Shown here piece by piece: positions 6,852-17,052 of a DNA stretch of 64,000 nt. The position numbers were made by a program, and so were the translations under genes. Source of the DNA: Gallionella sp. (lineage in GTDB: Bacteria; Pseudomonadota; Gammaproteobacteria; Burkholderiales; Gallionellaceae). The stretch is taken from assembly GCA_003153155.1 (NCBI GenBank), contig PLWV01000027.1, positions 1-64,000 on the forward strand, in the 5' to 3' direction. Under the pieces are notes generated by a model. That model saw only the letters and a list, made by a program, of their open reading frames with translations, did no database searches and was not told where the DNA came from. The stretch's first letter is position 1; every line of letters begins with the position of its first letter.

Positions 6852-8155
6852 ATATGAGCGCGATCATTATCAAACGCCGTCCGTCGCAACGGGTACTGGT
6901 CGGCAAGGTAATGCTGGGAGGCGGCGCGCCTATTGTGGTGCAGTCCATGACCAATACCGATACTGCCGATGCCGAAGCGACCACGCAGCAGGTATTCGAG
7001 TTGGCCAAGGCCGGTTCGGAACTGGTGCGCATCACGGTCAATACTCCCGAGGCTGCCGCGCAAGTGGCGCGCATACGCTCGCGATTGGACAGCATGGGTT
7101 GCGATGTGCCGCTGGTCGGCGACTTTCACTACAACGGACATCGCTTGCTCACCGACTACCCTGATTGTGCGCAGGCCTTGGCGAAATACCGCATCAATCC
7201 GGGTAACGTCGGGCGCAATCGCAAGTCCGGAAAACTTTTGGCCGGGCACCCGGAAGATGATCCGTTCACGATGATGATAGAAACCGCGATCCGCTACGAC
7301 AAGCCGGTGCGCATCGGGGTGAATTGGGGCAGCCTGGATCAGAATCTGGTCGTGCGCATGATGGATGAGAACTCGCGTCTTGCTCAACCAAGAGAAGCAA
7401 ATGAAGTGACCCGTGCCGCGCTGATCGCTTCCGCGCTGGAAAGTGCGCAGCGTGCCGAGCAATTGGGTTTGGCGCATAACCGCATCGTGTTGTCCTGCAA
7501 GGTGAGCGATGTGCAGGATTTGATCGCGGTGTATCGCGCGTTGACACTGCAATGCGATTATGCGCTACATCTCGGTTTGACCGAGGCGGGCATGGGTTCC
7601 AAGGGTATCGTGGCTTCGACCGCCGCGCTGGCGGTGCTGTTGCAGGAAGGCATCGGCGACACTATCCGTATTTCGCTGACACCGGAACCGGGTGGTGATC
7701 GCACACAAGAAGTGCTGGTCGGGCAGGAGATTTTGCAGACCTTGGGGATGCGCGCATTTGCGCCCATGGTGACGGCTTGTCCGGGTTGCGGACGCACCAC
7801 CAGCAGCTTCTTTCAGGAATTGGCGCAAAGTATCCAGACGCATCTGCGCACGCAGATGCCGCTGTGGCGCGAGCAGTATGAAGGCGTGGAGAACATGACC
7901 GTGGCGGTGATGGGCTGTGTGGTGAACGGGCCGGGCGAAAGCAAGCTGGCCAACATCGGCATCAGCCTGCCGGGAAGCGGCGAGAGTCCCGCCGCGCCGA
8001 TCTATATCGACGGCGAAAAAGCCATGACCTTGCGCGGTGACGATATCGCGGGTGAATTTACGCGGATTGTGGATGACTATGTGGCGCGCAAGTATGCGAG
8101 GCGCAACAGTGATGCGCCGAAATCGCTACGCAGCATTCCGCTTCAATCTGTTTAG
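6848..8155 (+). CDS. ispG: 4-hydroxy-3-methylbut-2-enyl diphosphate synthase IspG/GcpE (435 aa), with a repeat-derived peptide
   Basis: Iron-sulfur enzyme of the MEP isoprenoid pathway, converting MEcPP to HMBPP. The cluster cysteines are in CPGCGRT and [11 protein letters not shown] near the C-terminus; the TIM-barrel N-half contains GDFHYNGH and INPGNVG. GTG 6848 overlaps the rodZ stop; ATG 6854 is an alternative. After [11 protein letters not shown] there is an added peptide, [12 protein letters not shown], where relatives pass almost directly to the next helix. It is encoded by a copy of the dispersed CCGGGCACCCG repeat (7231-7260). The product feeds squalene and hopanoid synthesis by hpnCDE in this window. 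Confidence 0.96.
   Translation: MNMSAIIIKRRPSQRVLVGKVMLGGGAPIVVQSMTNTDTADAEATTQQVFELAKAGSELVRITVNTPEAAAQVARIRSRLDSMGCDVPLVGDFHYNGHRLLTDYPDCAQALAKYRINPGNVGRNRKSGKLLAGHPEDDPFTMMIETAIRYDKPVRIGVNWGSLDQNLVVRMMDENSRLAQPREANEVTRAALIASALESAQRAEQLGLAHNRIVLSCKVSDVQDLIAVYRALTLQCDYALHLGLTEAGMGSKGIVASTAALAVLLQEGIGDTIRISLTPEPGGDRTQEVLVGQEILQTLGMRAFAPMVTACPGCGRTTSSFFQELAQSIQTHLRTQMPLWREQYEGVENMTVAVMGCVVNGPGESKLANIGISLPGSGESPAAPIYIDGEKAMTLRGDDIAGEFTRIVDDYVARKYARRNSDAPKSLRSIPLQSV
7231..7260 (+). repeat. CCGGGCACCCG repeat, copy inside ispG
   Basis: AAAACTTTTGGCCGGGCACC, then CGGAAGATGA. It shares the core CTTTTGGCCGGGCACCCG with the copy at 51223-51256 and lies in frame within ispG, encoding KLLAGHPED. Confidence 0.75.
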
Positions 8156-8173
8156 GGAAATCGTTCAGAAAAG

Positions 8174-9448
8174 ATGAGTAGCAACGAAACCCTGCAAGCC
8201 GTGCGCGGCATGAACGACATCCTGCCGGACGAGGCAGGGTTGTGGTTATGGTTCGAGGAAGTGGTGCGCGATTGGCTGCACAGCTATGGCTATCGCAACA
8301 TCCGTATGCCGCTGGTCGAGCCAACAGATTTGTTCAAGCGCGCCATCGGCGAAGTGACCGACATCGTTGAAAAAGAGATGTACAGCTTTGCGGATGCGTT
8401 GAATGGCGACCAGCTGACGCTGCGCCCGGAGGGAACAGCCTCTTGTGTGCGTGCCGTGCTGCAACACAATTTGCTGTATAACGCGCCGCAGCGCTTGTAT
8501 TACAGCGGGCAGATGTTTCGCCATGAGCGTCCGCAGAAAGGACGCTACCGCCAGTTTCATCAATTCGGCGTTGAAGCGTTGGGTTTCGCCGGGCCGGACA
8601 TCGATGCCGAACAGATTTTGATGTGCGCGCGGCTGTGGAAAAAGCTTGGCCTGCGTGATGTCACGCTGCAACTGAATACTTTGGGTGATGCCGCTTCACG
8701 GCATCGCCATCGCGCCAAGCTGATCGCCCATTTTGAACAGCGCATGGAGTTGCTGGATGCCGATTCCACGCGCCGTTTGCACAGCAATCCGCTGCGCATT
8801 CTGGACAGCAAGAATCCGGCGATGCAGGATTTGATTGCTGCCGCACCCAGGCTGATGGACGAGTTGGAAGAAGACGCGCTGCGGCATTTTGATGAGGTGC
8901 AAGCGATGCTCAAACGCCACGATGTGCCGTTTGAGATCAACCCGCATTTGGTGCGCGGGCTGGACTACTACAATCGCACCGTGTTCGAATGGGTGACCAC
9001 GCGCCTCGGCGCGCAAGGCACCATCTGCGCGGGTGGCCGCTATGATGGGCTGGTCGAGCAGATCGGCGGCAAGCCCGCCCCCGCAACCGGTTTCGCGATG
9101 GGTGTGGAGCGTCTGCTGGCGTTGTTGCAGGACGATGGCATGGCACTACCCAAACCGGAAGTGGATGTGTATGTGGTGCATCAGGGCGAACTGGCGAGCC
9201 AGTTCGCCAGCCGAATGGCGGAGCAATTGCGCGACAGCAATTTGAGAGTGCTGTTGCATTGCGGCGGCGGCAGCTTCAAGTCGCAGATGAAAAAAGCCGA
9301 TGCCAGCGGTGCGTGCGTTGCGCTGGTCATCGGTGATGACGAAGCGCAAGCGAACGAGATCAGCGTAAAGCCGATGCAGGGTGGCGAACAGGAACGGGTG
9401 AGCGTGCAGAATCTCACCGCGACAGTGGTGCGGCTCTTAAAACTGTAG
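8174..9448 (+). CDS. hisS: Histidyl-tRNA synthetase (424 aa)
   Basis: Class II synthetase charging tRNA-His. The N-terminal motifs include RGMNDILPDE and RPEGTASCVRA (motif 2 region), followed by FRHERPQKGRYRQFHQFG. The His-binding loop LVRGLDYYNRTVFEW and GGRYDGLVEQIGG are present, and the C-terminal anticodon domain starts near EVDVYVVHQG. Length is standard. It begins 18 bp after ispG and is probably in the same operon. Confidence 0.97.
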   Translation: MSSNETLQAVRGMNDILPDEAGLWLWFEEVVRDWLHSYGYRNIRMPLVEPTDLFKRAIGEVTDIVEKEMYSFADALNGDQLTLRPEGTASCVRAVLQHNLLYNAPQRLYYSGQMFRHERPQKGRYRQFHQFGVEALGFAGPDIDAEQILMCARLWKKLGLRDVTLQLNTLGDAASRHRHRAKLIAHFEQRMELLDADSTRRLHSNPLRILDSKNPAMQDLIAAAPRLMDELEEDALRHFDEVQAMLKRHDVPFEINPHLVRGLDYYNRTVFEWVTTRLGAQGTICAGGRYDGLVEQIGGKPAPATGFAMGVERLLALLQDDGMALPKPEVDVYVVHQGELASQFASRMAEQLRDSNLRVLLHCGGGSFKSQMKKADASGACVALVIGDDEAQANEISVKPMQGGEQERVSVQNLTATVVRLLKL

Positions 9449-9484
9449 CGAGCAGTCTGATAGCAAGGCGCCCGGAGCGTTGCA

Positions 9485-9532
9485 TGGCCAATCGACTAAG
9501 CTGGCAATAGAACGCCAGCCAAGTCGCTGGTC
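9485..9532 (-). repeat. Degenerate 48-nt hairpin copy of the 60 bp element
   Basis: In the 257 bp hisS-yfgM gap, the - strand reads TGACCAGCGACTTGGCTGGC, a loop, then GCCAGCTTAGTCGATTGGCC. It keeps the two-part stem of the 60 bp family (CGACT:AGTCG and GCTGGC:GCCAGC) but has altered ends and lacks the 12-nt tail. Apart from this hairpin I see no gene in 9449-9705. Confidence 0.7.
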
Positions 9533-9705
9533 AGCGCAGAACGCGAGGCATATCTGATAGATAGACGAATGTTCGAGCACCGTGTGTCAATTCCGCATCC
9601 GGCTTGCCAGATAGCGGATTGCGTACTTTTAGTGCAACGATGCTGGCGGGCGTCGCAGTAGGTTTTTAGAGTCGCAAATAAATTTATCAAGTAGGAGCGG
9701 ACGAC

Positions 9706-10344
9706 ATGGCAGCATTGGATTTGCAGGAACAGGAACAATTCGAAGCCCTCAAGGCGTGGTGGGAGGACAACCGCAATCAGTTACTCGGTGCGTTGTTGAT
9801 CGTGGTCGTCGCGATGGGTGGCTGGCGCGGTTGGCAGGTTTACCAGCACAAACAGGCTGATGAAGCTGCGACTTTGTATCAGCAATTCATCGAGCAACTT
9901 GCCAGCAAGGATGCCAGGCGCGTCAACGATGCCGCTGCCGCAGTGACGGATAAATTCGCTTCCACCGCTTATGCCGCGCGTGCCGCGTTGCTGGCGGCGC
10001 AAGTGAATGAACAGGGCAAAGATCTGGCGCGTGCCAAGACGCAATTGCAATGGGTCATTGATCATGCCGGCGAAGCCACTCTGAAAGACGTGGCGCGGTT
10101 GCGCCTGGCGGCAGTGCTGCTGGACGAAAAAAATTATGCGGATGCGCTGAAGCAGCTGGACGCCAAACATCCGGACTCATTTGATGGCTTGTATGCCGAT
10201 CTGAGGGGCGATGTATTGAGCGCGCAGGGCAAGATCGATGAAGCCAGGAGTTCATACAAACTGGCTTACGAAAAAATCGATGCCAAAAGCATGTATCGCA
10301 ATCTGGTCCAGATGAAGCTCGATGCTTTGGGCGTGGCTAAATGA
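9706..10344 (+). CDS. yfgM: YfgM-type tetratricopeptide membrane protein (212 aa)
   Basis: Ancillary protein of the SecYEG translocon that passes secreted proteins to periplasmic chaperones. It has a short cytoplasmic N-terminus (LQEQEQFEALKAWWEDN), one membrane segment at about residues 25-42 (LLGALLIVVVAMGGWRGW), and a periplasmic TPR_21 domain made of helical pairs. Its place between hisS and bamB is the standard one. Overlaps bamB by 4 bp. Confidence 0.92.
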   Translation: MAALDLQEQEQFEALKAWWEDNRNQLLGALLIVVVAMGGWRGWQVYQHKQADEAATLYQQFIEQLASKDARRVNDAAAAVTDKFASTAYAARAALLAAQVNEQGKDLARAKTQLQWVIDHAGEATLKDVARLRLAAVLLDEKNYADALKQLDAKHPDSFDGLYADLRGDVLSAQGKIDEARSSYKLAYEKIDAKSMYRNLVQMKLDALGVAK

Positions 10345-11549
10345 ACATGTGCGCATGCAGTGACCCTTCGATAGGCGCAGGACTCAAGGCTCATAACAAG
10401 CTTTGCCTGGGACTGTTGCTGGGGTTGCTGTTCGCGCTGGGCGGCTGTGCTTCCACGGATGAATCGATACCGGACTGGGCCGGTGTGAAGGGCGATGCGG
10501 AACCTGCCAAGCTGGTCGGGTTCAGTGAGACCGCCAGGTTCGAAGTGCGTTGGCATAACAATGTCGGCGATCTGGGTGCGGATTTGTTGCAACCTGCAGT
10601 GACCAAAGATGCGATTTATAGCGCTTCCGTCAAGGGTAGTTTGATGCGTCTGGATCATGCCACCGGCAAGCAGGTGTGGCGCATCCAGACTGGCCTTATC
10701 ATTAGCGGCGGAGTGGCCAGCGGCGATGGCTTGGTGCTCATCGGTGGCGACAAGGGTGATGTACTGGCTTACGACGAAGCTGGCAAACTGAGATGGAAGA
10801 GTCTGGTATCCAGCGAAGTGTTGAACGTGTCGCCCGTCGTGGACGGCGTGGTGATGGTGCGCAGCGGTGATGGGCGCATCGCCGGATTGAACGCGGCAGA
10901 CGGCAAGCGCGTGTGGATGTATGAGCGCAGCACACCGGCGCTGGTGGTGCGCAGTCATGCCGGAGTCACCATCCAGCGCGGTGTGGCATATGCCGGATTT
11001 GCCGGCGGAAAATTAGCCGCGATCAGCATCAAGGATGGCGAAGTGCTGTGGGAAGCGCAGGTGTCGCAACCGCGCGGCAATACCGAACTGGAGCGCATCA
11101 GCGACATTACCAGCGACCCGGTCGTGGATGATGAACAAGTCTGTGCCATTGCTTTCCAGGGGCGTATCGCGTGTTTTGACGCAGCGCAAGGCAGCCCGTT
11201 ATGGAACCGCGACATCTCCAGCGACAAGGGCATGATGGTGTTGCGCAAATATCTCTACCTCAGCGATGTGAGCGGATCCGTCATTGCCTTGGATAAGACC
11301 ACTGGCAGCACGACATGGAAGAATGGGCAGTTGTTGTCGCGCGGCATCACTGCGCCCCATGCCTTGGAAAATTTCGTCGTGGTTGGCGACTTCGAAGGTT
11401 ATCTGCATGGTTTGAATCGCGAAGACGGAAACTTTGCCGCACGTATCAAACTGGATGGGGGCGCGATTGTGGCGACGCCACTCGAGATGGACGGCGGGCT
11501 GCTGGTGCAAACGCGCGGCGGTGATCTGTATTCGCTGTCTATAAAATAA
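10341..11549 (+). CDS. bamB: Outer membrane assembly lipoprotein BamB (402 aa)
   Basis: Lipoprotein partner of BamA in outer membrane protein insertion. The signal peptide is long and ends with lipobox LGGC at about residues 33-36. The rest is an eight-bladed PQQ-type beta-propeller with repeated D-x-x-T/A-G-K-x-x-W motifs, such as DHATGKQVWRIQTG, NAADGKRVWMYE and DKTTGSTTWKNG. ATGA overlap with yfgM indicates coupled translation. Confidence 0.94.
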   Translation: MNMCACSDPSIGAGLKAHNKLCLGLLLGLLFALGGCASTDESIPDWAGVKGDAEPAKLVGFSETARFEVRWHNNVGDLGADLLQPAVTKDAIYSASVKGSLMRLDHATGKQVWRIQTGLIISGGVASGDGLVLIGGDKGDVLAYDEAGKLRWKSLVSSEVLNVSPVVDGVVMVRSGDGRIAGLNAADGKRVWMYERSTPALVVRSHAGVTIQRGVAYAGFAGGKLAAISIKDGEVLWEAQVSQPRGNTELERISDITSDPVVDDEQVCAIAFQGRIACFDAAQGSPLWNRDISSDKGMMVLRKYLYLSDVSGSVIALDKTTGSTTWKNGQLLSRGITAPHALENFVVVGDFEGYLHGLNREDGNFAARIKLDGGAIVATPLEMDGGLLVQTRGGDLYSLSIK

Positions 11550-11563
11550 TGAAGGTTGTTTAA

Positions 11564-12964
11564 ATGCTGCCTACTGTAGTACTGGTCGGTCGTCCGAATG
11601 TCGGCAAGTCCACCTTGTTCAATCGTCTCACGCGCAGCCGCGACGCGCTGGTCGCTGATCTGCCGGGGCTGACACGCGACCGTCATTACGGGCGCGGCAG
11701 GGTAGGGGATAGACCCTATCTGGTGGTGGATACCGGCGGGCTGGAGCCGGTCGCCAAAGACGGCATCCTGTTCGAGATGGCCAAGCAAAGCCGCCAGGCC
11801 GTGGACGAAGCCGACGTGGTCATGTTCCTGGTTGATGGCCGTGCCGGTTGCACGCCTCAAGACGCCATCATCGCCGAACAATTGCGCAAGACCGGCAAGC
11901 CGATCTTGTTGCTGGTCAACAAAGCCGAAGGCATGGCGCGCGCCAAAGTGACTGCCGATTTTTTTGAGTTGGGCTTGGGTGAACCGTTGCCGATTTCCTC
12001 GGCGCATGGCGACAACGTGAACGAAGTGGTCGAAATCGCACTGGAGAATTTTCCGCCTGAGGCAGAAGAAGAATCCAACGCAGAACATCCGCCAAAACTC
12101 GCCATCGTCGGCCGCCCCAATGTCGGAAAATCCACGCTGGTGAACGCCATCCTGGGCGAGCAGCGCGTGATCGCGTTCGACCAGCCGGGCACCACGCGCG
12201 ACAGCATCTACATCGACTTCGAGCGCGACGGCAAGCAATACACCATCATCGACACCGCCGGGGTGCGCCGGCGCGGTAAAGTGGAAGAAGCGGTGGAGAA
12301 ATTTTCCGTGATCAAAACCATGCAAGCAATAGAAGATGCCAATGTGGTGGTGCTGGTGGTGGATGCCCGCGACCAGATCACCGAGCAGGACGCGCACGTC
12401 GCCGACTACGTGCTGCAAGCGGGACGCGCCCTGGTGCTGGCGGTCAATAAATGGGACGGGCTGGACGAGCATCACCGCGATCAGGTCAAGCGCGACATCG
12501 AGCGCAAACTGCATTTCCTGAGCTTCGCCAAGCTGCATTTCATTTCCGCCTTGCACGGCAACGGTGTGACGAATGTGTTGAAGTCGGTGGACGAGGCTTA
12601 TGCCGCAGCGATGGCAAAATTGTCCACGCCGAAACTCACTCGCGCGCTGATTGCCGCATTGGAAAAACAAGAGCCGCCCAAGGGCGGGCGCTTCACACCC
12701 AAGATGCGCTACGCCCACCAGGGCGGCAGCAACCCGCCGCTGATCGTGATACACGGCAGCGGGCTGGACGACGTGCCGGCCAGCTATACCCGATATCTGG
12801 AGCGCACCTTTTGCGAAATCTTCAAGCTTAAAGGCACGCCGCTGAAGATTCAATTCAACTCCAGCAAGAATCCGTTCGAGGGAAAGAAGCCGAGAGCGTT
12901 AACCGAAACCGAACAGCGACGCGCACATCGCGCCCGCATCCGCGGACGCAAGCTGTATGGATGA
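11564..12964 (+). CDS. der: Ribosome assembly GTPase Der/EngA (466 aa)
   Basis: Tandem GTPase needed for 50S subunit maturation. There are two G domains, each with GRPNVGKST (about residues 8-16 and 182-190), DTGG or DTAG, and NKAE or NKWD. A KH-like C-terminal domain ([20 protein letters not shown]) follows, then a basic tail. Length and order are typical, and the gene closes the conserved housekeeping run. Confidence 0.97.
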   Translation: MLPTVVLVGRPNVGKSTLFNRLTRSRDALVADLPGLTRDRHYGRGRVGDRPYLVVDTGGLEPVAKDGILFEMAKQSRQAVDEADVVMFLVDGRAGCTPQDAIIAEQLRKTGKPILLLVNKAEGMARAKVTADFFELGLGEPLPISSAHGDNVNEVVEIALENFPPEAEEESNAEHPPKLAIVGRPNVGKSTLVNAILGEQRVIAFDQPGTTRDSIYIDFERDGKQYTIIDTAGVRRRGKVEEAVEKFSVIKTMQAIEDANVVVLVVDARDQITEQDAHVADYVLQAGRALVLAVNKWDGLDEHHRDQVKRDIERKLHFLSFAKLHFISALHGNGVTNVLKSVDEAYAAAMAKLSTPKLTRALIAALEKQEPPKGGRFTPKMRYAHQGGSNPPLIVIHGSGLDDVPASYTRYLERTFCEIFKLKGTPLKIQFNSSKNPFEGKKPRALTETEQRRAHRARIRGRKLYG

Positions 12965-12996
12965 TTTAACCGTGTATTCAGCCTGAGAGGAGCACC

Positions 12997-13767
12997 ATGA
13001 GCACATTCGCCTTCTATCAAAAAGTCGTGGCACTCAATTCTGATGTGCACCGCAACCTGAAATTCGCTGCCAATGAGGCCAACTTTTCCTTCGCGCGCGA
13101 TACCACTGCCGTGCTATTGGCCGGAGTGGAGTTTGCCGAAGCGGGACGAGAATATCCCATCGTGTTCATACGCGGGCAGGATAAGCAGATGCGGCCGGTG
13201 GCATTGCTCGGTGTGCGCGATGGAGAGAATCTGTTCGTGGACGAACAAGGCAAGTGGGACGCGCGCTACATTCCGGCATTCGTGCGGCGCTATCCGTTCG
13301 TGATGGCGGAGGGCGGTGCAAACGGCCAGTTAGTGGTGTGCATAGACGAGAGTTGTCCCGCGCTGAACGCGAATCATGGCGAATTGTTGATCAACGCCGA
13401 AGGCAAGCTGGAGCCGCGCATGAATGAGGTGATGCAGTTCCTGCAAAACTTTCAGCGCGAATTTGCGCGTACCGAACTGATCACCAGGCAGCTTGATGAA
13501 CTCGGGCTGTTCATCCAGCAGGGCGCGCGCTTTGATACCAACACCGGTGAGACTTTCCAGCTCAACGACTTCTACCTGATCGACGAAGCGAAATTCGGCC
13601 AGATCGCCGATGACAAGTTGCCTCAGTTGTTCCGCAGCGGTGCATTGGGTTTGGCCTATCTGCATCTGGCTTCGCTGGGAAATATGCGCAAGCTGCTGGA
13701 TCGCGTGTCGGCACGTTCGGCGGCACAAAAGCAGGCAGCTCCTGCTGCGAATTTGCCGTTGCATTAG
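12997..13767 (+). CDS. SapC family protein (256 aa)
   Basis: A soluble protein matching the SapC family first described near S-layer genes of Campylobacter: YQKVVALNSDVHRNLKF at the start, then the conserved EFAEAGREYPIVF and QFLQNFQREFARTELITRQL. The true role of the family is unclear, and it should not be confused with the Sap peptide transporter. It has its own GAGAGG-like ribosome site (GAGAGGAGC) 33 bp after der. No signal peptide or membrane span. Confidence 0.8.
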   Translation: MSTFAFYQKVVALNSDVHRNLKFAANEANFSFARDTTAVLLAGVEFAEAGREYPIVFIRGQDKQMRPVALLGVRDGENLFVDEQGKWDARYIPAFVRRYPFVMAEGGANGQLVVCIDESCPALNANHGELLINAEGKLEPRMNEVMQFLQNFQREFARTELITRQLDELGLFIQQGARFDTNTGETFQLNDFYLIDEAKFGQIADDKLPQLFRSGALGLAYLHLASLGNMRKLLDRVSARSAAQKQAAPAANLPLH

Positions 13768-13832
13768 CTTGAGTAGGGTGCAGCAGCCCTCCTTTTGTTG
13801 ACATTGTGGCTGATTTTTGCCATGCTGATTCT

Positions 13833-14240
13833 ATGTTTCGTCTTTCCAGAAAATTTGTTGCAGTACTTCTAGCCGTATGGTTGCCGTTGTTCAGCGGCTA
13901 TGCGCTGGCGGATTCGATTGTCATGCAGTCCAGTAACGGTGAATGCCATGGCGCGCAGCAAGTCTCACATCCCTCGCAGCACGCTTCAGACATGCATCAG
14001 CACATGCATCACGCACAACTGGCAGCCAACGGGGATCAATCAGCCGGTCAGCACGACAGTCAAAACTCCCCCTGCAATAATAGCGGTGTCTGCCAGCTCG
14101 CTTGCAGCGGATATCTGGCCAGCTTTGCAATCGACATGGCGGAAGCTCAACTTTCGGCACAATCATTCACGCTTTCCTCAACGCAATTCCAATCCGTCAC
14201 TACAGCACCGCTTGATCCGCCTCCCCTCGCTCGCGTTTAA
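13833..14240 (+). CDS. His-rich periplasmic protein at the head of the copper/silver module (135 aa)
   Basis: Starts MFRLSRKFVAVLLAVWLPLF with a signal peptide cleaved near YALAD. The mature part is rich in His, Met and Gln (HPSQHASDMHQHMHHAQ) and has four Cys in two clusters (NSPCNNSGVC, LACSG), consistent with metal binding in the periplasm. I chose ATG 13833 over the in-frame 13806, which would put nine polar residues before the signal. Similar small proteins often precede cus/czc operons, and the cusCBA-like genes follow directly. Function inferred from composition and position. Confidence 0.65.
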   Translation: MFRLSRKFVAVLLAVWLPLFSGYALADSIVMQSSNGECHGAQQVSHPSQHASDMHQHMHHAQLAANGDQSAGQHDSQNSPCNNSGVCQLACSGYLASFAIDMAEAQLSAQSFTLSSTQFQSVTTAPLDPPPLARV

Positions 14241-14369
14241 CGCGGGACGAGTCCGTCTGTTATTTCCCCTGGCTTGATTTCATAGCCCCTATTTGATTTC
14301 ATAATCTGACCTCGTCCCGTATCGTTCGGCGGTCGCTTGCGGCTGCCCGATTGCATTACAACTGCAACA

Positions 14370-14428
14370 TAACCAGCCACTTAGCGCATGTTTTATCGCG
14401 CTTAGTGGAATGGCTAGTAGTTCCAACA
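14370..14428 (+). repeat. 60 bp hairpin element, 59 bp copy before cusC
   Basis: TAACCAGCCACTTAGCGC, a loop, GCGCTTAGTGGAATGGCTAG, ending TTCCAACA. The outer stem is CCACT:AGTGG and the inner stem AGCGC:GCGCT, quite different in sequence from other copies but equally paired. The flanks are AACA before and GGAT after, fitting the YA|GK insertion rule. Its 3' part adds an in-frame ATG (14410) before the real cusC start. Confidence 0.85.
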
Positions 14429-14439
14429 GGATATGGACC

Positions 14440-15708
14440 ATGAAATTATCTCTATCGATTTACTTAATGATGTATTCGCTCTGGCTTATTCCGGCCAGCG
14501 CTGCCGATGAGCCATTGCTGGGCAGCAATCTCACAGGGTTGCTCGACTACGCGCGCGAACACAATCCGGAATTCGCAGCAACACGTTATGAGGCGGATGC
14601 CGCGCAGCAACGGGTGCAGCCAGCGTCAGCTTTACCCGATCCGGTATTGCGCACCGAGTTGCTGGACGTCACCAATCAGGGCACGAATAAAGGCACGAGT
14701 CTGTTGCCATCACAAGTGGGCGGTACGCGCTATACGTTGATGCAAAGCGTGCCGTGGTTCGGCAGACGCGACTTGCAGCGCGAGGTTGCCGAGGCGCAAG
14801 TTGCACAAACCGATGGCCAGGTCACTGCAACGTGGACGGATCTGTCTAGCAAAATCAAATCGGTCTATGCGCAGTATTATTACTTGTCCGGCAGCGAGCG
14901 GCTGACTCGCGAAACGCTGGATCTAATGACCGGTCTGGAGCAAGTCGCACAGACACGCTATGCCAACGGACTGGGCGCGCAGCAGGATGTGATCCGCACC
15001 CAAGTCGAGCAGACCGGTTTGAGCAGCGAACTGCTCGATCTGGAAAACGAGCAGCACCACATGCATGGACGGTTGAACACCTTGCTGTCGCGTCCTGCGA
15101 TGGCTCCGCTGGCGCAACCTGCGTCTTTGCGCCGCCTGCCTGTTGCAGCACAACTCGATTACGCAGTGTTGGAACAAAAGTTGCGCGCGCGCAACCCGCA
15201 GTTGCTGATTGCCGATGCGCGCATCGAGGCAGCCGAAAAAACCCGCGATCTTGCTTACACCAACCGCTATCCCGGCTTTACGCTGGGGGTGGCACCGACC
15301 CAGAGCGGAAGTACGATAAAGACTTGGGACTTGATGGTCGAGTTCAGCATCCCGCTGCAACAGGGATCGCGTCGTTCGCAGCAGCGCGAAGTCGAAGCCA
15401 TGTTGGCGGCCTCCGGCGCACGCAAGGAAGCACTGCTTAACCAGATGCTGGCCGATTTATCGGAAAGCATGTCCGGCCTTGAGACCGCGCGGCGCACCGA
15501 ATCGTTGATCGCGACGCGCCTGCTGCCGCAAGCTGAACTGACTTATCAATCCGCTTTGACCGGTTATGAAAACGGCAAGGTGGATTTCGCTACCTTGCTG
15601 GACGCACAGCGACAAATTCTGAAAGCCAGACAGCAGCAACTCAAGGCACAGCTTGAAGCGCAGTTGCGCTTGGCAGAAATCGAACGTTTGTTGGGAGAAG
15701 AATTATGA
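14440..15708 (+). CDS. cusC: CusC/CzcC-type outer membrane efflux protein (422 aa)
   Basis: Outer membrane channel of a tripartite heavy-metal RND pump. Signal peptide MKLSLSIYLMMYSLWLIPAS then AADEP; two outer membrane efflux (TolC-type) repeats with long helices, for example DLSSKIKSVYAQYYYLSGSE and KARQQQLKAQLEAQLRLAE. I chose ATG 14440 because it begins the signal peptide; the upstream ATG 14410 is inside a repeat. The stop overlaps cusB by 4 bp. The substrate is most likely Cu(I)/Ag(I), from the CusB/CusA neighbours. Confidence 0.88.
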   Translation: MKLSLSIYLMMYSLWLIPASAADEPLLGSNLTGLLDYAREHNPEFAATRYEADAAQQRVQPASALPDPVLRTELLDVTNQGTNKGTSLLPSQVGGTRYTLMQSVPWFGRRDLQREVAEAQVAQTDGQVTATWTDLSSKIKSVYAQYYYLSGSERLTRETLDLMTGLEQVAQTRYANGLGAQQDVIRTQVEQTGLSSELLDLENEQHHMHGRLNTLLSRPAMAPLAQPASLRRLPVAAQLDYAVLEQKLRARNPQLLIADARIEAAEKTRDLAYTNRYPGFTLGVAPTQSGSTIKTWDLMVEFSIPLQQGSRRSQQREVEAMLAASGARKEALLNQMLADLSESMSGLETARRTESLIATRLLPQAELTYQSALTGYENGKVDFATLLDAQRQILKARQQQLKAQLEAQLRLAEIERLLGEEL

Positions 15709-17051
15709 AAAATATCAGCGCGCTAATTATGGGTGCAGTGGCTTTGCTGGGCGTAGGCGCAGCCGGATATTGGCTGGGCACACGAACATCACCGGCACCG
15801 GCACCAGCACCGGCTTCAGCAACTCCTGCCATAACTGCCAAGGCGGAGCCAAAGATTCTGTATTACCGCAATCCGATGGGATTGCCGGATACCTCACCAG
15901 TGCCGAAGATAGACGCGATGGGCATGGATTACGTCCCGGTATATGAAAGCGATGCCAATGTTGGCGGCAGCAATCAAATCAGTATCAGCATCGAAAAGGT
16001 GCAGAAGCTGGGCGTGAAAAGCGAAGCGGCAACGCTGCGTACGCTCGACAACACCATACGCGCGACGGGACGGATTGAAATCGATGAGCGCCGCACTTAC
16101 ACCATCGCGCCGAAATTCGAAGGTTGGGTAGAGCGGCTTTACGTCAATACCAGCGGACAATCGGTCAGCAAAGGGCAACCTCTGTTCGATGTGTATAGCC
16201 CGGAGTTGATTTCTGCGCTGCGCGAATATGCAATTGCCGTACAAGGTGAAACGTCGCTGCAAAACGCCGATGACGATGCCCAAGGATATAGTGCTAAGGC
16301 CAGCATGAAACAGCTTGCCGCAGCCAGCCTCGCCCGCCTGAGAAATTGGGGTATTGCGGATGATCAAATCAGGCAATTGGCGAATGGGGAAGCGAAGCGC
16401 AGCCTGACGTTTTTCGCGCCGGTCTCCGGCATCGTGCTGGAGAAGAAAGCAGTGCAGGGCATGCGCTTCATGCCCGGCGAGATGTTGTATCAGATTGCCG
16501 ATCTGTCTTCGGTTTGGGTGGTGGCCGAGGTCGCCGAGCAGGATATCGGCTCGGTTAAAGCGGGCAGTGTTGCGCAGGTCAACATAGCCGCTTATCCGGA
16601 CAAGCATTTCGAGGGCAAGGTCGACTTTATCTATCCGACCTTGAATACGGCAACCCGCACCGTGCAGGTGCGGGTGGAACTCGCCAATCCCAATGGATTG
16701 CTCAAGCCCGCCATGTTTGCCAACGTGGAGCTTGCTGTTTCCCATGGCGGCAAGGTGCTCACCGTGCCGGCTTCAGCCGTGATCGACAGCGGAATAAGAC
16801 AAATCGTGCTGGTGCAGCTGGCAGAAGGACGCTTCGAGCCGCGCACTGTCAAGCTCGGCAGCCGCAGTGAAAATTATGTCGAAGTGCTGGATGGAATCGC
16901 CGAGGGAGAACAGGTGGTGACATCTGCAAATTTTTTGATTGATGCGGAGAGTAATCTTAAAGCGGTGCTGAGTGGCATGGGTGTTCAGGCGGAACATGGC
17001 GGCAGTGCGCCATCAGCAGCGCCTTCTCAGAGTCTGCACGAGGGACACTGA
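15705..17051 (+). CDS. cusB: CusB-type periplasmic adaptor (448 aa)
   Basis: Membrane fusion protein joining CusA to the outer membrane channel. An N-terminal membrane anchor (residues 5-22) is followed by a heavy-metal-binding YHRNPMG-like motif: YYRNPMGLPDTSPVPK and DAMGMDYVPVYE, the signature of the CusB N-terminal metal site. The lipoyl/barrel-sandwich domain (GWVERLYVNTSGQSVSKGQ) and beta-barrel domain follow. It ends in EHGGSAPSAAPSQSLHEGH, a His-containing tail. Couples to cusC by ATGA overlap. Confidence 0.93.
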   Translation: MKNISALIMGAVALLGVGAAGYWLGTRTSPAPAPAPASATPAITAKAEPKILYYRNPMGLPDTSPVPKIDAMGMDYVPVYESDANVGGSNQISISIEKVQKLGVKSEAATLRTLDNTIRATGRIEIDERRTYTIAPKFEGWVERLYVNTSGQSVSKGQPLFDVYSPELISALREYAIAVQGETSLQNADDDAQGYSAKASMKQLAAASLARLRNWGIADDQIRQLANGEAKRSLTFFAPVSGIVLEKKAVQGMRFMPGEMLYQIADLSSVWVVAEVAEQDIGSVKAGSVAQVNIAAYPDKHFEGKVDFIYPTLNTATRTVQVRVELANPNGLLKPAMFANVELAVSHGGKVLTVPASAVIDSGIRQIVLVQLAEGRFEPRTVKLGSRSENYVEVLDGIAEGEQVVTSANFLIDAESNLKAVLSGMGVQAEHGGSAPSAAPSQSLHEGH

Positions 17052-17052
17052 C

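Noticed and set aside
11399..12853. 484-codon - strand frame opposite der
   Set aside because: Its His/Gln/Arg-rich composition is typical of an antisense shadow; der on the + strand is a certain gene.
16972..17052. N-terminal extension of CusA
   Set aside because: The 27 codons before 17053 overlap cusB in another frame and would place charged residues before the first membrane helix.
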